Source: an uncultured Collinsella sp. (lineage in GTDB: Bacteria; Actinomycetota; Coriobacteriia; Coriobacteriales; Coriobacteriaceae). Taken from it: a DNA stretch of 7,488 nt. Every line of letters starts with the position of its first letter. The stretch's first letter is position 1. Shown in pieces: positions 1 to 7,438 of the stretch. The stretch spans positions 1-7,488 of the forward strand of contig URVF01000075.1 in assembly GCA_900551185.1 (NCBI GenBank), written 5' to 3'. The notes beneath the pieces were generated by a model. That model did not search any database. It saw only the letters and a program-made list of their open reading frames with translations, and was not told where the DNA came from. Made by a program: the position numbers and the translations under genes.

Positions 1-46
1 AGATCATGCCTAGTCTCGTGGGCTCGGAGATGTGTATAAGAGACAG
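1..46. other. Residual Nextera i7 adapter (left end)
   Basis: The first 46 bases are not genomic. They contain the last four bases of the P7 oligo, the 8-base index CATGCCTA, then the Nextera read-2 transposase adapter ending in the 19-bp mosaic end (28-46). The index is the reverse complement of i7 index N706. Any reading frame running into this end picks up a false tail reading LLYTSPSPRD, a well-known sign of untrimmed Nextera adapter. Confidence 0.98.
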
Positions 47-855
47 ATATAGGAAAGCAGCAGGCAGCACTTAACGAACGGCCAGGTGGCGTAGATGTTG
101 CCGCGGCCGACGTGGCCCATGTCGGAGTAGAGCGCCTCGGCACCGGTGGTGGCGAGGAAGCAGCTGCCCAGAATCATGATGCCCGCGTGGTTGTTGGGGC
201 TCAGCAAAAAGGCGATGCCGCGCACCGGGTTGAGGCACAGCAGCACGGCGGGGTGCTGGAAGACAAAGAACAGACCCGTGCCGCCCAGGAACAGGAACCA
301 CAGCGTCATGATGGGGCCAAAGGCGTGACCGATCTTGGCCGTACCGATGCGCTGTACCAAGAAGAGCACGATGATGATGGCGAGCGTAATGGCGACGACG
401 CGACCCTGGTCATCGCCCAGCACGGCATGGACCGCCGGGATGGTGCGCAGGCCCTCGATGGCCGTGGTAACGGTAACGGCCGGCGTGAGGATGCCGTCGG
501 CGAGCAGCGCGGCGCCACCCAGCATGGCGGGGATGATAAGCCACTTGCCGCAGCGCTTGACCAGGCTGTACAGGGCAAAGATGCCGCCCTCACCATGGTT
601 ATCGGCGCGCAGCGAGATGAGCACATACTTGATGGTGGTCAGCAACGTGACCGTCCACACGACAAGGGAGAGCGCGCCGAGCACGAACTCCTCCGTCACG
701 CTTCCGATGCCGCCGTTGCCGGCGACGAGCGCCTTGGTTACATACATGGGGCTGGTGCCGATATCGCCGTACACCACGCCCAGCGTGACGAGCATCGCCG
801 AGATGCTCACAGGAATCGCAGCGTGCGAGGCTGCCTCCTTGGCCTTTTGTTCCAT
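47..855 (-). CDS. kup: Kup-family potassium uptake protein, C-terminus missing
   Basis: This is the N-terminal part of a Kup/HAK/KUP potassium transporter, an integral membrane protein that takes up K+, generally with protons. About 269 residues remain of a family length near 620-650, because the contig ends inside a membrane segment. Family signatures are clear: GVVYGDIGTSP (residues 26-36, first membrane helix), DNHGEGG (85-91), ADGILTPA (119-126) and TTGAEALYSDMGH (236-248). At least six hydrophobic helices are visible. The start is ATG at 855, with a GGAGG ribosome site at 870-866; a TTG at 873 is in frame but overlaps that site. A candidate -10 box lies about 35 bp upstream. The gene lies downstream of the nitroreductase on the same strand, separated by 159 bp with a hairpin, so it is probably transcribed on its own. 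Family assignment is secure; substrate is from family knowledge. Confidence 0.95.
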
Positions 856-890
856 AAGCCGGTTTCCTCCCAACTTTAATGTTCGAAGGA

Positions 891-896
891 ATTATA
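891..896 (-). promoter_or_regulatory. Candidate -10 box for kup
   Basis: Read on the minus strand this is a perfect TATAAT, placed so that a transcript would start near 884 and leave a leader of roughly 29 nt before the kup ATG. No convincing -35 hexamer sits 16-18 bp upstream (CATTCA at 17 bp is the closest), so the call rests on the -10 box and its position. No riboswitch-like leader is visible in the short 5' UTR. Confidence 0.5.
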
Positions 897-978
897 GGTA
901 ATCGGCCCATGTTTGAATGGCACTGTTTTCCCAGCTAGATAAACATTTATACGGCCTTTAAGCCACCTCGGCGATATG

Positions 979-1013
979 GAACGTGACAAAGGGACTGTCC
1001 CTTTGTCACATTC
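979..1013. repeat. Palindromic hairpin next to nitroreductase stop
   Basis: GTGACAAAGGGA (983-994) and TCCCTTTGTCAC (998-1009) form a perfect 12-bp stem around a 3-nt loop. After one mismatch (982/1010) the stem continues for three more pairs (979-981 with 1011-1013). It begins 1 bp beyond the nitroreductase stop codon (TGA, 1017-1015). Neither strand has a U-tract after the stem, so it is not a textbook intrinsic terminator. It could still cap the nitroreductase mRNA 3' end, or be a dispersed extragenic palindrome. Confidence 0.8.
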
Positions 1014-1014
1014 G

Positions 1015-1872
1015 TCATTTTCCAAGCCAATTTTTGAACCACCACTCCATGGAGCGGCTCATCTCGGCCATAAAGGGACTCGTGTGCTTGCGGGTATAGA
1101 TGTCCACGACGCGCTCCCCCACCTCGCGGGCATGCGGACGGAACATCGCGTCCATCTCGGCCACCTGCGCGTCCATGGTCGCGGCATCGGCGCGGCAGTA
1201 GCGCTCCTCGTGCACCAGGTTCACCACGGGATGCGCAATGGCCGGACGCTCCTTACGGGGCGTGCCGATGATGAGCATCGACAGCGGCATGGTATAGGGC
1301 GGCAGATCGAGCAGCTCGGCAACTTCCTCGGCATTCTCGACGATATCGCCGATGTAGCAGCTCCCCAGCCCCAGGGCCTCGGCGGCAACCACGGCGTTTT
1401 GGGCGGCGATCACGGCATCCTGTGCCGCGATGGCAAAGTCGCCCAAACCCGGCGCGCGGCGGGGCGCCTTACCCGTGCGCTCTACAAACTCGGGCTCAAA
1501 GCAGCCCACGTGCTCAAACAGATCGATCCACTTGGCATAATCGACCACAAATATTAGTGCCCAGGGCGCCTTGGCGATCATGGGCTGGTGGTCACACAGG
1601 TCGGCCAGACGGTCCAGCGTAGCCTGCTCGCGAATGCTTACGATGGAATACATCATCATGGCGCCCGCCGACGGCGCGCGACTCGCCGCATGCAAAATTG
1701 CCGCCCGCTGCTCGTCGGTCACCGCCACGGGACGGTCGTCGTCATCGCGCGCGAAGGCACGCGTGGAGGAACGGTGCTCCAACGTGTCCAGCACCGCATT
1801 GCCCGTCGTCTCGACCGGATAGCCGCCCGCGTCCACGTCACCCGCACTCGTCATACAAGCCCGTTCGTTCAT
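1015..1872 (-). CDS. Nitroreductase-family FMN-dependent oxidoreductase
   Basis: This 285-residue cytoplasmic protein belongs to the nitroreductase/flavin-reductase superfamily: FMN-binding homodimers that use NAD(P)H to reduce nitro compounds, flavins or quinones. Visible features are the N-terminal FMN-phosphate motif HRSSTR (33-38), the RAPSAG segment (65-70), an Ala-rich helix leading to GLGSCYIGDI (168-177, the usual superfamily GLG..WIG position) and IIGTPRKERP (201-210), which starts the typical C-terminal strand. It has about 25 residues more at the N-terminus than many relatives. The start chosen is ATG at 1872, with GAGG at 1884-1881 eight bases upstream. An internal ATG at residue 7 (1854) has no comparable ribosome site. 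It is divergent from the membrane sulfatase and ends against a palindromic hairpin. The physiological substrate cannot be told from sequence. Confidence 0.92.
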   Translation of the reverse strand: MNERACMTSAGDVDAGGYPVETTGNAVLDTLEHRSSTRAFARDDDDRPVAVTDEQRAAILHAASRAPSAGAMMMYSIVSIREQATLDRLADLCDHQPMIAKAPWALIFVVDYAKWIDLFEHVGCFEPEFVERTGKAPRRAPGLGDFAIAAQDAVIAAQNAVVAAEALGLGSCYIGDIVENAEEVAELLDLPPYTMPLSMLIIGTPRKERPAIAHPVVNLVHEERYCRADAATMDAQVAEMDAMFRPHAREVGERVVDIYTRKHTSPFMAEMSRSMEWWFKNWLGK

Positions 1873-2086
1873 CGCCTCATCCTCGCCAATTCTTTAAGAA
1901 GCCTTTACGTTTCCGTGTAATTCCCGTCCATTATCGCGCAGGTCGCCACTACATTGCGCCACACCGCCACACGTGCGCGTTAATATGGCTGGTTGTTGTG
2001 CGCAGACACCAATTGCAGCGCATATTTAGGTAACAATCGGGTAAACCCCCGCTTTCGTAGGTTTTAAGTTTGTGAGGAGTCTCAGC

Positions 2087-4387
2087 ATGTTCGCTGCCGC
2101 CATCTCGCTCGTCGGTCTTGCGGCGACCGTCTACCTTGTCTTGCGCGAGGCCAAGGCCATTCGCGCTCAGTCGGGCACCGTCACCAAGGGCGCCTTCGCC
2201 TGGAGCGTCACCTTTGGCCTGTTCCAGCTCTTTTTGACCGTCTGGGGCGCCATTGGCCTCGTCGCCCAAAACGAGCCGCTCGCCTTTGTGATGCTCATCC
2301 TGACCAACGCCATCCTCACCGGCTGCGCTTGGGCCAGCATCGCCCGCGACCGCATCGCACCGCGCGTCTTTGCGTTCGCTGCTACCGATGCCCCCGCCCC
2401 CACCGGCAAGCTTGCCCGCCTGCGCGGCGCCTTTGTGGGTAAACCGCTCGTCGCCGCCGTCCTGTGCCTGCTGCTCGCCGGCGTCTTTGCGCTGCTGGGC
2501 ATGGAGGTCTCGTCCAACCACGACTTTACCTGGGCCTACCCCCTGTGCATCCTGCTCGAGTGGGCCATCATCACCACGCTCATGGTCGGCCTGTTCTTCC
2601 TGTTCCAGCGCCACGGCGCAGCTCCCGCGGTCCTGGCCTTTGCCCTCTTTGTCCTGGGCATTGCCGAGTTCTTCGTCATCACGTTTAAATCCATGCCCAT
2701 CCAGCCGGGCGACCTTTCGGCCATCTCCACCGCCGCCGCGGTCGCCGGCACCGGCTACACCTTCTCGATCTCGCTGTTCTGCGTGCTGTCCATGGGCTTT
2801 ACCGCCATCGCCATGCTGCTATGCGAGTACGCCGGCCTGGTCGCGCCGCATCGCCAGAAGGGCGCCGCCAACGCCAAGCGCATGCTGCTCACCAACCTGC
2901 TCGTCGCCGTGCTGTGCCTGGGCGGCGTGACCGCGCACGTCACGCTCATCGACTACTACAACACTCTCGGCATCACCGTCTACACCTGGCGCCCGCTCGA
3001 GAGCTACTGGCGCGAGGGCTACCTGCCCGCTTTCATTAGCGCAGCGCAGTCCATCAAGCCGCCCAAACCCGCCGACTACTCCGTCGACGATGCCAAGGCC
3101 ACGCTCAAAAAGTACGCCAAGGCCTACGACAAGTCCGACGCGGCCAAGAGCGACGAGCGCGCCGCCGCAAAGAAGCAGTTCGACAGCGAGAAGCCCACGG
3201 TCATCGCCATCATGAACGAGACGTTCTCGGATCTGTCGATCTACCAGAACATGCGCGCCGGCTACGAGGGTCCGCAGTACTTTAAGAGCCTGTCCAACTG
3301 CCTCAGCCGCGGCAAGCTCTACGTGAGCGCCTACGGCGGCGGCACCGCCAATACCGAGTTTGAGTTTATGACCGGCAACTCCATGGCCAACCTGGGCTCG
3401 GGCGTGTACCCCTACACCATCTACAACATGGAAACGACCGGGAACCTGGCAGAGCAGTTCAAATCGCTCGGCTATTCCACCACGGCTATGCACCCCAATC
3501 ACGCAACCAACTGGAACCGCGAGAACGTCTACAAGGACTTTGGCTTTGACCAGTTCCTGTCCATCAACGATTTCCAGGGAGCCGACACCTTGCGCGGCAT
3601 GGTGACCGACCAGGCTACCTACGACAAGATTCTTGAGCTGCTCGACCAGAACGCCGATCCGCAGTTTATCTTCGACGTGACCATGCAGAACCACTCGGGC
3701 TACGATACGGGTCTGCTGCCGGTCGATAAGCAGATGCACCTGAATATCGACACGACCGATCTGGATGCCAAGACCGTCGAGGACGGCACGCTCTCCGATG
3801 TCGACGAGTATGTCTCGTGCATCGAGCAGTCCGACCAGGCGCTTCGCTACTTCCTAAACGCCCTGAGCAAGCTCGACCGTAAGGTAGTCGTGGTGTTCTG
3901 GGGCGACCACCAGCCGTTCTTCCCGTCCAAGTTCAACGACAAGTGGTTTACCGGCGAAGACGACGCCACGCACCAGGAACGTCTGTGGCAGACCGACTAC
4001 ATCATCTGGGCCAACTACGACGTTGCCGGCTGCGACCAGACGAGCGAGGTCGACGACCTGTCCACCAACTACCTGTCCACCCAGCTCATGCAGCTAATCG
4101 GCGCGCCGCTGACCGACTACCAGAAAGCGCACGTGACGCTGCGCGAGTCGCTGCCCGCTATCAACTCGGTGGGCTACGAGGACGCCAGCCTGCGCTGGGC
4201 GCTTTCCTCCAACGTCACCGGTGACGATGCCGCCGCCGCAGCCGCAACCAAGGTGCGCGAGGATTACGCCAAGATGCAGTACTACGAGATGTTCCGCGAC
4301 GGCAAGAACGTGTACACCGAGCACTTCCAGACCGAGGCCAACGAGACCGACCCCAACCTGGCACCGGGTACGACCAAGATCAAGTAG
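2087..4387 (+). CDS. LTA-synthase-type membrane sulfatase / phosphoglycerol transferase
   Basis: This 766-residue protein has about eight predicted membrane helices (roughly 2-20, 37-60, 65-85, 119-140, 152-174, 180-199, 225-249, 267-288), a charged Lys/Ala linker (about 330-368) and an extracellular sulfatase-fold domain from about 369. Metal and catalytic positions of lipoteichoic acid synthase are all recognisable: E378 in MNETFSD, the presumed nucleophile T420 in GGGTANTEF, and D607-H608 in WGDHQP. NRENVYKDFGFDQF and the QNHSGY segment (H536) also fit LtaS-like enzymes, as does MPIQPGDL (203-210) on the membrane side. Members move phosphoglycerol or similar groups from lipids onto envelope polymers; the polymer here is unknown. 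The start is ATG at 2087 with GAGGAG at 2074-2079. A GTG at 2072 is in frame but overlaps that site. The gene converges with the surface-protein gene. Confidence 0.93.
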   Translation: MFAAAISLVGLAATVYLVLREAKAIRAQSGTVTKGAFAWSVTFGLFQLFLTVWGAIGLVAQNEPLAFVMLILTNAILTGCAWASIARDRIAPRVFAFAATDAPAPTGKLARLRGAFVGKPLVAAVLCLLLAGVFALLGMEVSSNHDFTWAYPLCILLEWAIITTLMVGLFFLFQRHGAAPAVLAFALFVLGIAEFFVITFKSMPIQPGDLSAISTAAAVAGTGYTFSISLFCVLSMGFTAIAMLLCEYAGLVAPHRQKGAANAKRMLLTNLLVAVLCLGGVTAHVTLIDYYNTLGITVYTWRPLESYWREGYLPAFISAAQSIKPPKPADYSVDDAKATLKKYAKAYDKSDAAKSDERAAAKKQFDSEKPTVIAIMNETFSDLSIYQNMRAGYEGPQYFKSLSNCLSRGKLYVSAYGGGTANTEFEFMTGNSMANLGSGVYPYTIYNMETTGNLAEQFKSLGYSTTAMHPNHATNWNRENVYKDFGFDQFLSINDFQGADTLRGMVTDQATYDKILELLDQNADPQFIFDVTMQNHSGYDTGLLPVDKQMHLNIDTTDLDAKTVEDGTLSDVDEYVSCIEQSDQALRYFLNALSKLDRKVVVVFWGDHQPFFPSKFNDKWFTGEDDATHQERLWQTDYIIWANYDVAGCDQTSEVDDLSTNYLSTQLMQLIGAPLTDYQKAHVTLRESLPAINSVGYEDASLRWALSSNVTGDDAAAAAATKVREDYAKMQYYEMFRDGKNVYTEHFQTEANETDPNLAPGTTKIK

Positions 4388-4414
4388 CGACTAGCTGCGA
4401 GTTCATAACTGAAA

Positions 4415-4544
4415 CGTCTGTCCGGGCGGAGGCATATAAGGTTCCCTGCTCGGACAGTCCTGCGCAAGACGAAGGCCACATTAAGTGGCCTCCTTTGCGT
4501 GCGGAACTCGCGATGAACCTTACATACCTCCGCCCGGACAGACG
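4415..4544. repeat. 27-bp inverted repeat enclosing a hairpin
   Basis: Arms 4415-4441 and 4518-4544 are reverse complements over 27 bp with two differences. They are separated by 76 bp that includes a GGCCAC hairpin. The core shared by both arms is CGTCTGTCCGGGCGGAGG. On the minus-strand RNA both differences become G-U pairs, so the stem would be continuous; on the plus strand they are C-A mismatches. No open reading frame or target-site duplication is evident. It could be a small mobile element remnant or an extragenic structured repeat. Confidence 0.85.
4471..4496 (+). terminator. Terminator-like hairpin, copy 1
   Basis: A 7-bp stem (4473-4479 with 4485-4491, core GGCCAC/GTGGCC) with a 5-nt loop is followed by CCTTTG, a weak U-rich tail. 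It is the first compact hairpin downstream of the LTA-synthase-type gene, about 85 bp after the stop, and may end that transcript. The 36-bp segment 4471-4506 recurs at 4599-4634 with five differences. Confidence 0.5.
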
Positions 4545-4598
4545 CCCTGTTGTTGGAGCGTGGCTTGTCTTGGGTGTATCGCCGAACATATATAAGTT

Positions 4599-4627
4599 GA
4601 AGGCCACGTTATGTGGCCTTCTTTGTT
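4599..4627 (+). terminator. Terminator-like hairpin, copy 2
   Basis: A perfect 9-bp stem GAAGGCCAC (4599-4607) and GTGGCCTTC (4613-4621) with a 5-nt loop is followed by TTTGTTT. It is stronger than copy 1 (4471-4496) and suited to stopping plus-strand transcription from the sulfatase gene. Its downstream GCGGAA is the beginning of the first unit of the tandem hairpin array, so terminator copy and array abut. Confidence 0.6.
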
Positions 4628-4628
4628 T

Positions 4629-4985
4629 GCGGAAAGTGTGTCCCGGAATTCTTGTCTGGAATGGGATGCAGTTTCCGCTTGGGACCCGATTGGGAAAGTG
4701 TGTCCCACTATTCAGCTGGATTCCGGGATGTATTTTCCGGTTGAGGCTCGTTGGGAAAGTGCGTCCCACTTTGGGGGCTGATTCTGGGACGCGGTTTCCG
4801 GTTGGCTCTCATTGGGAAAGTTCATCCCATTTCTCGGCCTAATTATGGGACGCAGTTTCCCGTTGAGGACCCTTTGGGAAAGTGCGTCCCGGTCTGGGCG
4901 CTCAAACTGGGATGGATTTTCCGGATGAGGGCTTGACGGAAAATGTGTCCCGTTCCGGGCGCTAATTGTGGGATGCAGTTTCCGC
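4629..4985. repeat. Tandem array of six stem-loops, 61-62 bp period
   Basis: Six imperfect copies follow the plan: left arm close to GGGAAAGTGYGTCCC, 18-nt loop, right arm close to GGGAYGCAGTTTCCC, then a 13-14 nt spacer. Stem-loops lie at 4630-4677, 4692-4739, 4753-4800, 4814-4861, 4876-4923 and 4937-4984. GGAAA begins at 4631, 4693, 4754, 4815, 4877 and 4938, giving steps of 62, 61, 61, 62 and 61. All six loops are exactly 18 nt but differ in sequence; the last two share GGGCGCT. Spacers often begin GTTGAGG. Between 12 and 14 of 15 arm positions pair in each unit when G-U is allowed, and the seventh pair is a G-G or A-G mismatch or a G-U in every unit. The array lies between convergent genes, its period breaks reading frame, and the loops are diverged copies rather than unrelated spacers. 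Function is unknown. Confidence 0.9.
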
Positions 4986-5007
4986 TTGCGGAGTCTCCAC
5001 TCAACAG

Positions 5008-5045
5008 AAAACCCGGGTGGCCTGTTTTTTGGCTACCCGGGTTTT
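5008..5045. terminator. Bidirectional rho-independent terminator
   Basis: A 15-bp stem (5008-5022 with 5031-5045, core ACCCGGGT, one G-U pair) encloses an 8-nt loop. A T-run lies on the right arm and its 3' edge on the plus strand, and another forms on the minus strand from the AAAA at 5008-5011. It sits 28 bp beyond the stop of the minus-strand surface-protein gene and also blocks plus-strand readthrough from the repeat region. Confidence 0.88.
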
Positions 5046-5072
5046 TGGGTTGTCGATATGTTCGACTGGCTA

Positions 5073-7438
5073 CTAGTGGGTCTTGCGGCGCTTGATCAGC
5101 ATGATGAGGGCTATCACTACGAGCGTTGCTCCCGCTGCTGCTGCGGTGGCGACTAGGGCGAATGTTTGGTCGCCGGTGTTTGCGAGGTTCTTCGCTGTGG
5201 TCGTAGTCTTGACCTTGGTGTCGGTCTTAGCTCCGTTGTCGGACTTGGGCTTGTCCGGGTTCGTCGGGGTCTCAGGAGTCTCGGGGTCCTTTGAGCCTTC
5301 GGAATCGGTTGGGCCGGCGGTGTTTACCAGCGTATGGTCCAGGAACTTCTTGGCGCCCGCACTTGCCTGTGAGAACAGGCGGCGCGTGCGGATCGGGGTG
5401 GCGTTCACCGTTGTGGGCGCCGTCTCCTCGGCCTCGATATTCACGAGCGTCGTGCCGGTGTCGAGGCCCACGTCGTTGTATCCCACGTGGCAGTAATACT
5501 GCGCACCGTCATCGTCTGCGGTCAGGTCAATCTCGAGCTTTGAGGCCGTTCCAGCCGCGAGGTTGCCATCGGCACCCACGAGCTTAAACTCTGTCTCGCC
5601 GCGGCCCTTGCGGTACCACATATAGGTCGGTGCCAGCCCTGTTTCGCTATCGTCGGCACCGAGTTGCTTCACATGGCCAATCGCCGAGAGCGCCAGGTGG
5701 CTTCCCGCCGTGCGCTCAACCGAAGAGTCGTATCCAAGATCCGACCCCTCCGCAGCATCCGCCGCAGGTCCGCTCACGGTCATCGTCATGCCATCGGGCA
5801 TGGTCTTGACCGTGATGATTGCCGAGCGAATACCTGTTTCGGCCGTGGATCCATTCTTAACGGCGGCGATGGCGAATCGATACTCCGTATTGGGCTGCAG
5901 CCCATCCCACTTGAGCGAGGTCTGCGTGTTGTCGGCAATCTTCCAGCTATTGACGACCGCATCCGCCGCATTGCTCTGCAGCATGCCCACGCCGTAGCCA
6001 AAGCCACTCTTGTTTGCGAGTACATCGTCCCAGCTAAACGTAACGCTGGTCGAATCGACGGCGTTTGCCGTAAAGCCCGTCACGGCCGGCGCGTCGGGCA
6101 TCTCGACGTCCTTAACGTCATAGCCCACGATCCAGAACTGGTCGGTGTCCTTGGTGCCGAGCTTGTCGCCCGAGTCTGCCTCGAACTTGTCGACATCCAC
6201 CGCGTTGACGCCCAGACGCCACACAAAACCGTACTTGCCCTGCGCGGCCTCGGGCAGGTTGTCGACGGTGCCGCCGTATTCGGTCGATTCACTCGAGGAG
6301 TTACCCGTAGTAAAGCCGGCGTTGGCACCAAAGCACAGGCCGCCAAACAACTCGTGCTTTGCGAGCTTCGCGCCCATGACAACGCTGCCGTTCAGCGTCA
6401 AGCCGAGCTCGAGCTCCTGCTCCTTGCCCTCCTCGACTTCGATGGTCTGCTCAATGCTCGCCCCCGACTGCGCGGCGGCGCCGTTAAACCCATCGTGCGT
6501 GTAGGCGCGCGTTACGCCAGGCTTGCCCAGGCCAAAGGAATCCCCAACGGGAGTCTCGCCGTTGAGCGTTGTTTGATAGGTTCCGGGTTCTCCCGACCGG
6601 TTGGTCAAAAAGTAGCTGAGCGGCGTCATATTGTGCTGTTTGGCAATGCGGTCATAGGCCTCGACATTAACGACCGAGGTCTGCGCGCCGAGCGACACGG
6701 GCGCCGCCATCACGCCCTTGCCACCAGTTTCCTCATTTTCGATCTCATACTCGTAATAGACCATCGGAATCGTGTAGAGCACGGCCTTGTCACCCTCGCC
6801 GGCATGCGACTCATAGCTTACGCTTGCGCTGACCGTGCGCTCGCTCCGGTAGTCATAGCATCCCTCGGCGGCAAAATCGACTGAAGCGTTCATCGCGACC
6901 AGGGGCGGACCGGTCTGCACCTCGACGGCAACGCCCAACTCGGCGCCAATGGTATAGCCCTGGGATGTCCCCGTGCCCTTTTCCTCTCCGTATGACGTGC
7001 CGCCCAACACCAGATAGCCGTATGCCTGCTCCAGATCCTCAACATAGGGCGCATCCTGCAGCACGGCAAGCACGCGCGGGTTGGTATAGACCTTGTAGCG
7101 GTCCTTGTACGTGATCCTGACGCTGTCGTTGTCGACATCGGGCAGCGCGAGCGAGATAAATGTGCCGTAGGTAGTGCCGCGACGGTTGCTCTCGCTAATC
7201 ACCTGCTCCTCGCCGCGGCGCACCTTTCCGTTCTCGTCGAGCGAAAAATGCGAGGCGGTCATCCAATAGTAGTCATCGTTCTTGCGCAGGTCCTCGTCGC
7301 GGTGCTTGCCCACCACGGCGATAAAGCTCTCGTTATAGCGGTCCGAACCCGAGACGCTGCCCGCCTTGACGTCGCTGATCCACACCTGCTCTATACCCTT
7401 GTGGTCATGCTTGTTGCTGCTGTTGTATTGCTGACCGC
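5073..7438 (-). CDS. Sortase-anchored multidomain surface protein, N-terminus missing
   Basis: About 787 codons are present. The frame is open to the right contig edge with no convincing start, so the signal peptide and N-terminal part are lost; a GTG at 7385 has no ribosome site. In fragment numbering, residues 1-445 are a beta-rich region I cannot assign, with alternating hydrophobic/small-residue stretches and phrases such as NPRVLAVLQDAPY. Residues 447-545 look like a fibronectin type III domain (GLQPNTEYRFAIAAV). Residues 548-666 look like an Ig-like domain (DDGAQYYCHVGYND) lacking the usual second Cys. A Pro/Thr/Lys-rich stalk follows (about 712-750), then LANTGD (751-756), a hydrophobic helix and the basic tail KRRKTH. 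This C-terminus is a cell-wall sorting signal; LAXTG is the form favoured by class E sortases of actinobacteria. Adhesion or binding at the cell surface is the likely role, inferred from architecture only. Confidence 0.9.

Noticed and set aside
112..879. 255-codon plus-strand frame opposite kup
   Set aside because: Rich in Asp, Arg, Gln and His with no domain signs, and antisense to clear Kup signatures.
1888..2073. Promoters in the nitroreductase/sulfatase divergent region
   Set aside because: Weak -10-like strings such as GATAAT on the minus strand (1935-1930) and AT-rich stretches near 1980 and 2023 were seen, but none pairs with a -35 at proper spacing, so no promoter is called.
2819..3739. 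306-codon minus-strand frame inside the sulfatase gene
   Set aside because: It overlaps the catalytic domain of a well-supported gene and its protein resembles no family; a composition artefact.
4380..4842. Small proteins on either strand of the repeat region
   Set aside because: Frames here run through repeats whose 61-62 bp period shifts frame each unit; they have no ribosome sites or family resemblance.
4629..4985. CRISPR array
   Set aside because: The regular 61-62 bp period is suggestive, but the arms are imperfect, each unit is itself an inverted repeat, loops are related to one another rather than unique spacers, and no cas gene is present.
4629..4985. Integron attC sites
   Set aside because: Imperfect hairpins about 60 bp apart and spacers starting GTTGAGG recall attC, but the GTTRRRY core is not matched, there are no cassette genes between units and no integrase is seen.
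5664..6884. 406-codon plus-strand frame opposite the surface-protein gene
   Set aside because: It is antisense to a clear coding frame with recognisable domains; long shadow frames are expected in high-GC codon usage, and its Arg/His-rich composition is typical of such shadows.
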